This document shows positions 63,001-64,000 of a stretch of DNA of 64,000 nucleotides, one piece after another. The stretch spans positions 1-64,000 of the forward strand of contig CAVYIY010000007.1 in assembly GCA_963768775.1 (NCBI GenBank), read 5' to 3'. The translations under genes and the position numbers were made by a program. The notes beneath the pieces were generated by a model. The model saw nothing but the letters and a program-made list of their open reading frames with translations, made no database searches and was not told where the DNA came from. The stretch is from FEN-33 sp963768775. Lineage in GTDB: Archaea > Thermoplasmatota > Thermoplasmata > Methanomassiliicoccales > UBA472. Position 1 is the stretch's first letter. Every line of letters starts with the position of its first letter.

Positions 63001-64000
63001 ATGCGACAATTCGAGAATTCTGATGGACAGCTGATGATCGGTGGATTGCGGGCGACCGAGCTCGCCAGACGATTCGGGACGCCGCTTTACGTGACCGACG
63101 AGAATGCGGTCAGGGACAACTACCGGCGCATGAAAGGCGCCTTCAAGCCGTACATGCCGGCGAGGGTGCATTACGCCTGCAAGGCCAATGCAGCCCTGGC
63201 CATACTGCGCGTGCTGCAGCAGGAGGGCAGCTACATCGACGCCGTCTCCATCGGCGAGGTGGACGCCTGCCTGCGCGCCGGCTTCCCTCCGGAACGCATA
63301 CTGTACACTGGCGTCAACGTCTCCAACCGGGAGCTGGAGGCCCTGGTCAACCGCAGGGTGATGATCAACCTCGACAGCTTCTCCGAGCTCCGGCGCTTGG
63401 CGGAGATCTCCGACCGGCCCAAGATATCGTTCCGCGTCAATCCCGGCGTGGGGGCGGGGCACCACGCGCATGTGGTCACCGGCGCTAAGAGCACCAAGTT
63501 CGGCATACCCAAGGACGATATCGTGCGCGCCTACGATGAGGCGCTGGAGCATGGCTTCGTGCCTTTCGGCCTGCACGCCCACATCGGAGCGGGGGTGCAG
63601 GAAGTGGCGCCGTTCATCGAGGTGACCGACGTCCTGGTCGGCATCATGAACCAGCTCCAGGACCAGCTGGGCCTGAAGCTCGAGGTGCTGGACATCGGGG
63701 GTGGGGTGGGCATTCCCTATCAGCCGGACGACAAGCAGATGGACCTGGACTCGCTGGCAAGGGAGGTCACCTCGCGCATCAAGGGTAAGTGCAGCGCCGG
63801 AACGGTGGCCATCGAACCGGGCCGCTACATCATCGCCGACACCACCTTGCTCCTGACCAGCGTGGTCGACGTGAAGGAGACCCCCGACAAAAGGTTCTGC
63901 GGGGTCGATGCCGGTTTCAACACCCTCATCCGACCGGCGTTCTACGGCTCGTTCCACCATGTGGCGGTGGCCAACAAGTTCCAGAAGCCGGCCGACATAG
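63001..64000 (+). CDS. lysA: diaminopimelate decarboxylase (3' partial)
   Basis: The PLP enzyme makes lysine from meso-diaminopimelate. The visible 333 residues have TPLYVTDENAVRDNYRRM, VHYACKANAALAILR (Lys that binds PLP), SIGEVDACLRAGFPPERI, STKFGIPKDDI, FGLHAHIGAG, VLDIGGGVGIPY and IAIEPGRYI-like VAIEPGRYIIAD. The gene is cut by the window end before its C-terminal dimer/active-site segment. It starts 14 bases after lysC and closes the visible lysine operon. An in-frame GTG at 62992 is possible. Confidence 0.95.
   Translation, partial: MRQFENSDGQLMIGGLRATELARRFGTPLYVTDENAVRDNYRRMKGAFKPYMPARVHYACKANAALAILRVLQQEGSYIDAVSIGEVDACLRAGFPPERILYTGVNVSNRELEALVNRRVMINLDSFSELRRLAEISDRPKISFRVNPGVGAGHHAHVVTGAKSTKFGIPKDDIVRAYDEALEHGFVPFGLHAHIGAGVQEVAPFIEVTDVLVGIMNQLQDQLGLKLEVLDIGGGVGIPYQPDDKQMDLDSLAREVTSRIKGKCSAGTVAIEPGRYIIADTTLLLTSVVDVKETPDKRFCGVDAGFNTLIRPAFYGSFHHVAVANKFQKPADI

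Noticed and set aside
62656..63960. 434-codon minus-strand ORF opposite lysC and lysA
   Set aside because: Antisense to two clear enzymes; its composition (Val, Asp, His, Leu, Arg rich) is typical of a reverse-frame shadow.
1..64000. CRISPR array, insertion sequences, integrase or replication origin
   Set aside because: No regularly spaced direct repeats, transposase motifs, attachment-site duplications or cdc6/orc gene were found on either strand.

Overview
The window is a gene-dense, GC-rich archaeal chromosome segment. The archaeal markers are a release factor aRF1 with NIKS and GGQ motifs, D-aminoacyl-tRNA deacylase DtdA, PurP, an L18e-L13-S9-RpoN cluster, archaeal-type UMP kinase, a GfcR-type HTH-phosphoribosyltransferase and TATA boxes lying about 25 bases before start codons. 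An O6-alkylguanine transferase-endonuclease V fusion like the one known from Ferroplasma, plus many sortase-free surface proteins with one C-terminal anchor, point to a Thermoplasmata-type euryarchaeote. That placement is an inference. No methanogenesis marker is visible.

Layout. 1-8 kb: ATP-grasp ligase, acetyltransferases, adenylate kinase, tRNA-Gln, PurP and a large PKD surface protein. 8-21 kb: lipoate ligase, a prf1-argS-GNAT operon, pyrH, dtdA, an HTH-TPR regulator, a trpS-trmO-pheS operon and a fibronectin-III surface protein. 21-24.4 kb: a cation exchanger followed by a compact ubiquitin-like cassette (E1, Gly-Gly ubiquitin-like protein, E2, Rpn11-like JAMM peptidase), the most striking content of the window. 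24.4-28 kb: hexuloisomerase, an endonuclease IV-like TIM barrel with a charged tail, the ribosomal cluster and tRNA-Pro. 28-36.4 kb: a propeller-like surface protein, DNA repair, rhodanese, ferredoxin, ACT-metallo-beta-lactamase fusion, S51 peptidase and BioY with a likely operator. 36.4-43.9 kb: a looser accessory region with small orphan proteins, cardiolipin synthase, membrane proteins and an ApeA-like HEPN defence gene. 44-58 kb: folP, a LarA/Fe-S pair, thiL, radical SAM enzymes, prepilin-peptidase-like protein, MscS, nitroreductase, MFS transporter, phosphoesterase, repair fusion and PanE. 58-64 kb: GfcR, an Lrp-type regulator and the lysine operon dapA-dapB-lysC-lysA, cut by the window end.

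About fifteen genes, including essential single-copy ones (argS, pheS, rps9), are split by single-base frame changes, often in short homopolymers. I treat these as sequence errors and annotate one gene across each break. Small genes missed by a 60-residue cut-off (39638, 42776, 43712) and a frame-broken orphan (36732) are included.
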